Below are positions 63,128 to 64,000 of a DNA stretch of 64,000 nucleotides, piece by piece. Under the pieces are notes generated by a model. That model did no database searches. It was not told the DNA's origin and saw only the letters and a list, made by a program, of their open reading frames with translations. Source of the stretch: Chryseobacterium soldanellicola. Lineage in GTDB: Bacteria > Bacteroidota > Bacteroidia > Flavobacteriales > Weeksellaceae. Made by a program: the position numbers and the translations under genes. Within the stretch, counting starts at the first letter, position 1; each line of letters starts with the position of its first letter. Location: NCBI RefSeq assembly GCF_900100115.1, contig NZ_FNKL01000002.1, forward strand, positions 806,001 through 870,000, in the 5' to 3' direction.

Positions 63128-63156
63128 TGTATTGAGAAGTTATATGTAACTATAAA

Positions 63157-64000
63157 TTATTTTTCAAGAGCAATTTCAATAACTTCTTCCATTTTATTGA
63201 CGTAATGCACTTTCAGATTTTTCAAATAATCTTTTTTGATCTCTTCAACATCTTTTCTGTTGGCTTCACAAAGGATCACATCTTTTACTCCGGCTCTTGT
63301 TGCGGCGAGAAGCTTTTCTTTAATTCCGCCTACAGGAAGCACTTTTCCTCTTAATGTAATCTCGCCGGTCATGGCAAGATGAGGTTTTACTTTTTTATTT
63401 TTAAAAGAAGAAACCATTGAGGTCAGCATTGCTATTCCCGCAGAAGGTCCGTCTTTTGGTGTTGCCCCTTCCGGAACGTGAACGTGGATATTTTTCTTTT
63501 CAATATCTTCCTGAGAAATCCCGAGTTCATCGTGTTTTGCCTTTATATATTCCAAAGCAATTGTCGCGGATTCTTTCATCACCGTTCCCAGGTTTCCTGT
63601 CATTGTCAGAGCTCCTTTTCCGTTGCTTAAAATGCTTTCAATGAATAAGATATCTCCGCCAACGCTTGTCCATGCAAGGCCTGTTACAACTCCCGGAACA
63701 TCCGTAAGCTCAGATAAGCTTTTCGGTCTTGGAACTCCCAAAATTTCATCTACTTTTTCAAGCGAAATTTTAGAATCATATTCCCTTAATAAAGCCGTCT
63801 GCAATGCTACCCAACGGGCAACGGATGCTATTCTTTTTTCCAGACTTCTTACACCGCTTTCTGAGGTGTGAGCTTCGATAATATGTTTTAATTCAGCATT
63901 TCCGAGTTTGAAAGATTTTGTATCCAAACCGTTTTCTTCCTGCTGTTTTTTAATTAAATGTCTTTTCGCAATCTCGATTTTTTCTTCCAAGGTATAACCC
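63157..64000 (-). CDS. lon: ATP-dependent protease Lon, C-terminal part
   Basis: The frame is open to the window edge, so about 280 residues of the C-terminal part are visible. They include the end of the AAA+ domain ([19 protein letters not shown] and the [25 protein letters not shown] sensor-2 region) and the proteolytic domain with the catalytic dyad: Ser in [10 protein letters not shown] and Lys in [15 protein letters not shown]. The start and Walker motifs are outside the window. A terminator at 63092-63127 marks its 3' end. Confidence 0.96.
   Translation of the reverse strand, partial: GYTLEEKIEIAKRHLIKKQQEENGLDTKSFKLGNAELKHIIEAHTSESGVRSLEKRIASVARWVALQTALLREYDSKISLEKVDEILGVPRPKSLSELTDVPGVVTGLAWTSVGGDILFIESILSNGKGALTMTGNLGTVMKESATIALEYIKAKHDELGISQEDIEKKNIHVHVPEGATPKDGPSAGIAMLTSMVSSFKNKKVKPHLAMTGEITLRGKVLPVGGIKEKLLAATRAGVKDVILCEANRKDVEEIKKDYLKNLKVHYVNKMEEVIEIALEK

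Noticed and set aside
1..64000. tRNA, rRNA, CRISPR arrays, insertion sequences or prophage
   Set aside because: Looked for while reading; no cloverleaf, rRNA motif, regular spacer array, transposase or phage structural gene was seen. A tRNA scan was not run.

Overview
This 64 kb window is chromosomal DNA from a flavobacterium, most likely Chryseobacterium or a close relative in the Weeksellaceae. The evidence is low GC, A-rich leaders instead of Shine-Dalgarno sites, Bacteroidetes -33 TTG / -7 TAnnTTTG promoters, type IX secretion (T9SS) sorting tails, and family-restricted genes (DUF4835, DUF4836, DUF5687, DUF4251, LptE, a long BamD, bacteriocin-like GG-leader peptides). I see no rRNA, tRNA, CRISPR array, insertion sequence or prophage. 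Most of the window is ordinary core genome with small accessory pockets.

Layout. 1-12 kb: envelope and housekeeping genes: a membrane-protein fragment, LptE, a repeat-rich acidic protein, DUF4126, rnpA, the tatD-tcdA pair, a TetR regulator, bamD, rpoZ, coaBC, DUF4835 and recN. 12-23 kb: a DUF5687 ABC exporter, a Dyp peroxidase, a Cys-rich GG-leader peptide, divergent class II (fumC) and class I fumarases, an AraC regulator divergent from a T9SS-exported FISUMP protein, Ohr and an Asp-nucleophile alpha/beta hydrolase. 23-35 kb: a T9SS GH13 amylase, a SAM-I riboswitch leading into a TonB-dependent receptor and an APC permease, prfA and a prolyl oligopeptidase. 35-41 kb: methylmalonyl-CoA mutase and a DUF4836-ABC-permease operon. 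41-44 kb: the most unusual part, with a free-standing attenuator-like transcript, a structured dispersed element, then an rtcB-prfH-TPR RNA-repair operon in which both rtcB and prfH carry small frameshifts. 44-56 kb: an epimerase, twin lipoprotein cytochromes c between inverted repeats, meaB, an M48 protease, MlaFE, a sugar transferase, queE, folD, a toxin-antitoxin pair and pgi. 56-64 kb: a GH125 mannosidase, DUF4349, an acyl-CoA dehydrogenase, DoxX, a second GG-leader peptide, AI-2E and the C-terminal part of Lon.

How genes connect. LptE, BamD, MlaFE and the T9SS-linked genes serve the outer membrane. Methylmalonyl-CoA mutase and MeaB are functional partners about 9 kb apart. The SAM riboswitch suggests that the receptor and permease bring in methionine or a methionine source. 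RtcB and PrfH belong to a ribosome-repair pathway that the sequence as given appears to have broken. Intergenic regions are rich in dispersed inverted repeats of at least four families. All functional assignments come from reading motifs and from family knowledge; no database search was run.
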